64,000 nt of DNA from NCBI RefSeq assembly GCF_014200605.1, contig NZ_JACHCE010000001.1:868001-932000 (forward strand), given 5' to 3'. The translations under genes and the position numbers were made by a program. The DNA comes from Pedobacter cryoconitis (GTDB lineage Bacteria > Bacteroidota > Bacteroidia > Sphingobacteriales > Sphingobacteriaceae). Within the stretch, counting starts at the first letter, position 1; every line of letters begins with the position of its first letter. Positions 63,557-64,000 of the stretch are shown piece by piece. Below the pieces are notes generated by a model. The model was not told the DNA's origin. It saw nothing but the letters and a program-made list of their open reading frames with translations, and did no database searches.

Positions 63557-64000
63557 ATGAATGTTTCACTTTATCAATATGAGGGCGGTCAGTGGAAATC
63601 GAATCCGCTAAATAAGCCTGTTGTTTTGTCTGATATTAAACTTGCATTGTGTTTCTCCGGAAAAGAAGTATTAAAGTCCGAAGGGATATACAAGAAAATA
63701 AAGGCTCGGTTTCCAAACGCAGAGATCGTGATGTGTAGTACCGCTGGTGAAATTTTTGGAAATACGGTAAATGAAAATTCTCTTTGTGTTGCGGCCTTCG
63801 AGTTTAATGAATGTTCAATTCAGACTGCATCTGTTCGTATTCAACATTTTTCCAACAGTTACGATGCGGCAATTAGTTTAATGGGTAAATTATCAAAAGA
63901 GAAACTGTTGTATGTTATGGTTTTTTCTGATGGAAGTTTGGTTAATGGCAGTGAGTTGGTTAAAGGGCTTAATGACGGAGTTGAACATCAATTGCTGATT
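63557..64000 (+). CDS. FIST-domain sensor protein (3' truncated by window edge)
   Basis: 148 residues visible. It starts MNVSLYQYEGGQWKSNPL and shows the FIST N motif CSTAGEIFGN (about 61-70), and then VMVFSDGSLVNGSELVKGL. FIST domains bind small ligands and are usually linked to histidine kinases, receivers or chemotaxis modules; any C-terminal kinase or output part lies beyond the window. It diverges from the glycan operon. Confidence 0.78.
   Translation, partial: MNVSLYQYEGGQWKSNPLNKPVVLSDIKLALCFSGKEVLKSEGIYKKIKARFPNAEIVMCSTAGEIFGNTVNENSLCVAAFEFNECSIQTASVRIQHFSNSYDAAISLMGKLSKEKLLYVMVFSDGSLVNGSELVKGLNDGVEHQLLI

Overview
The window looks like the chromosome of a Bacteroidota bacterium, most probably Sphingobacteriaceae (Pedobacter-like). 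Evidence in the sequence: AT-rich DNA, almost no Shine-Dalgarno sites, TAnnTTTG-type -7 promoter elements, many secreted proteins ending their signal in a Q or a lipobox Cys, a type IX secretion substrate (CHU_C-type tail) next to a PorP/SprF gene, STN/CarboxypepD-type TonB receptor, short (463 aa) biosynthetic arginine decarboxylase, Sco/cytochrome c lipoproteins and WG-repeat proteins. No tRNA, rRNA or CRISPR array was seen; the one clear RNA gene is rnpB.

Layout. 0-4.5 kb: end of a gluconokinase gene, small secreted proteins, an NlpE-like lipoprotein, a sigma-54-type response regulator and RNase P RNA. 4.5-10.6 kb: a redox/metal region (cytochrome c, two Sco paralogues, FabH, a Cys-motif small protein, a duplicated PepSY membrane protein, an exported superoxide dismutase). 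10.6-14.6 kb: pyruvate oxidase-type enzyme, a 2-hydroxyacid dehydrogenase and the CbpA/CbpM chaperone pair. 14.7-31.6 kb: LacI regulator, phospho-sugar mutase, aspartate kinase and diaminopimelate decarboxylase (lysine/DAP branch), a TolB-like lipoprotein, a voltage-gated K+ channel, a TonB-dependent receptor, glutaryl-CoA-type dehydrogenase, FolB, a GlcD-type oxidase, thioesterase and Hsp20. 32-38 kb: secreted hydrolase, WG protein, divergent arginine decarboxylase/arginase, ArgS. 39-48.3 kb: a five-module GH81 beta-1,3-glucanase for T9SS with its PorP/SprF partner, dGTPase, an AI-2E family permease and MnmE.

48.3-51.5 kb is a mobile-element scar just downstream of mnmE: phased 10-bp repeats, an excisionase-like protein, a tyrosine recombinase, a truncated IS3-family element abutting the tail of a second HTH gene, and gene-poor DNA.

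51.5-64 kb is an accessory envelope-glycan region: GH130 phosphorylase, a stand-alone receiver domain, DUF4184, a STAS protein, a TPR plus beta-barrel outer-membrane protein, and a tightly packed six-gene minus-strand operon (GT2, a 1007-aa GT-C-like protein, lipoprotein, anchored small protein, GT4, GtrA), followed by a truncated FIST sensor gene. I infer a lipid-linked-sugar (GtrA/GtrB/GtrC-like) glycan assembly line combined with a TPR-barrel exporter under REC/STAS-type control. It is the best candidate here for an undescribed system.

Other notable points: a discoidin module whose motifs run in circularly permuted order inside the GH81 domain, a terminator-like leader RNA upstream of that gene, overlapping opposed promoters for arginine decarboxylase and arginase, several unusually long perfect inverted repeats between genes, and a 24-bp minisatellite.
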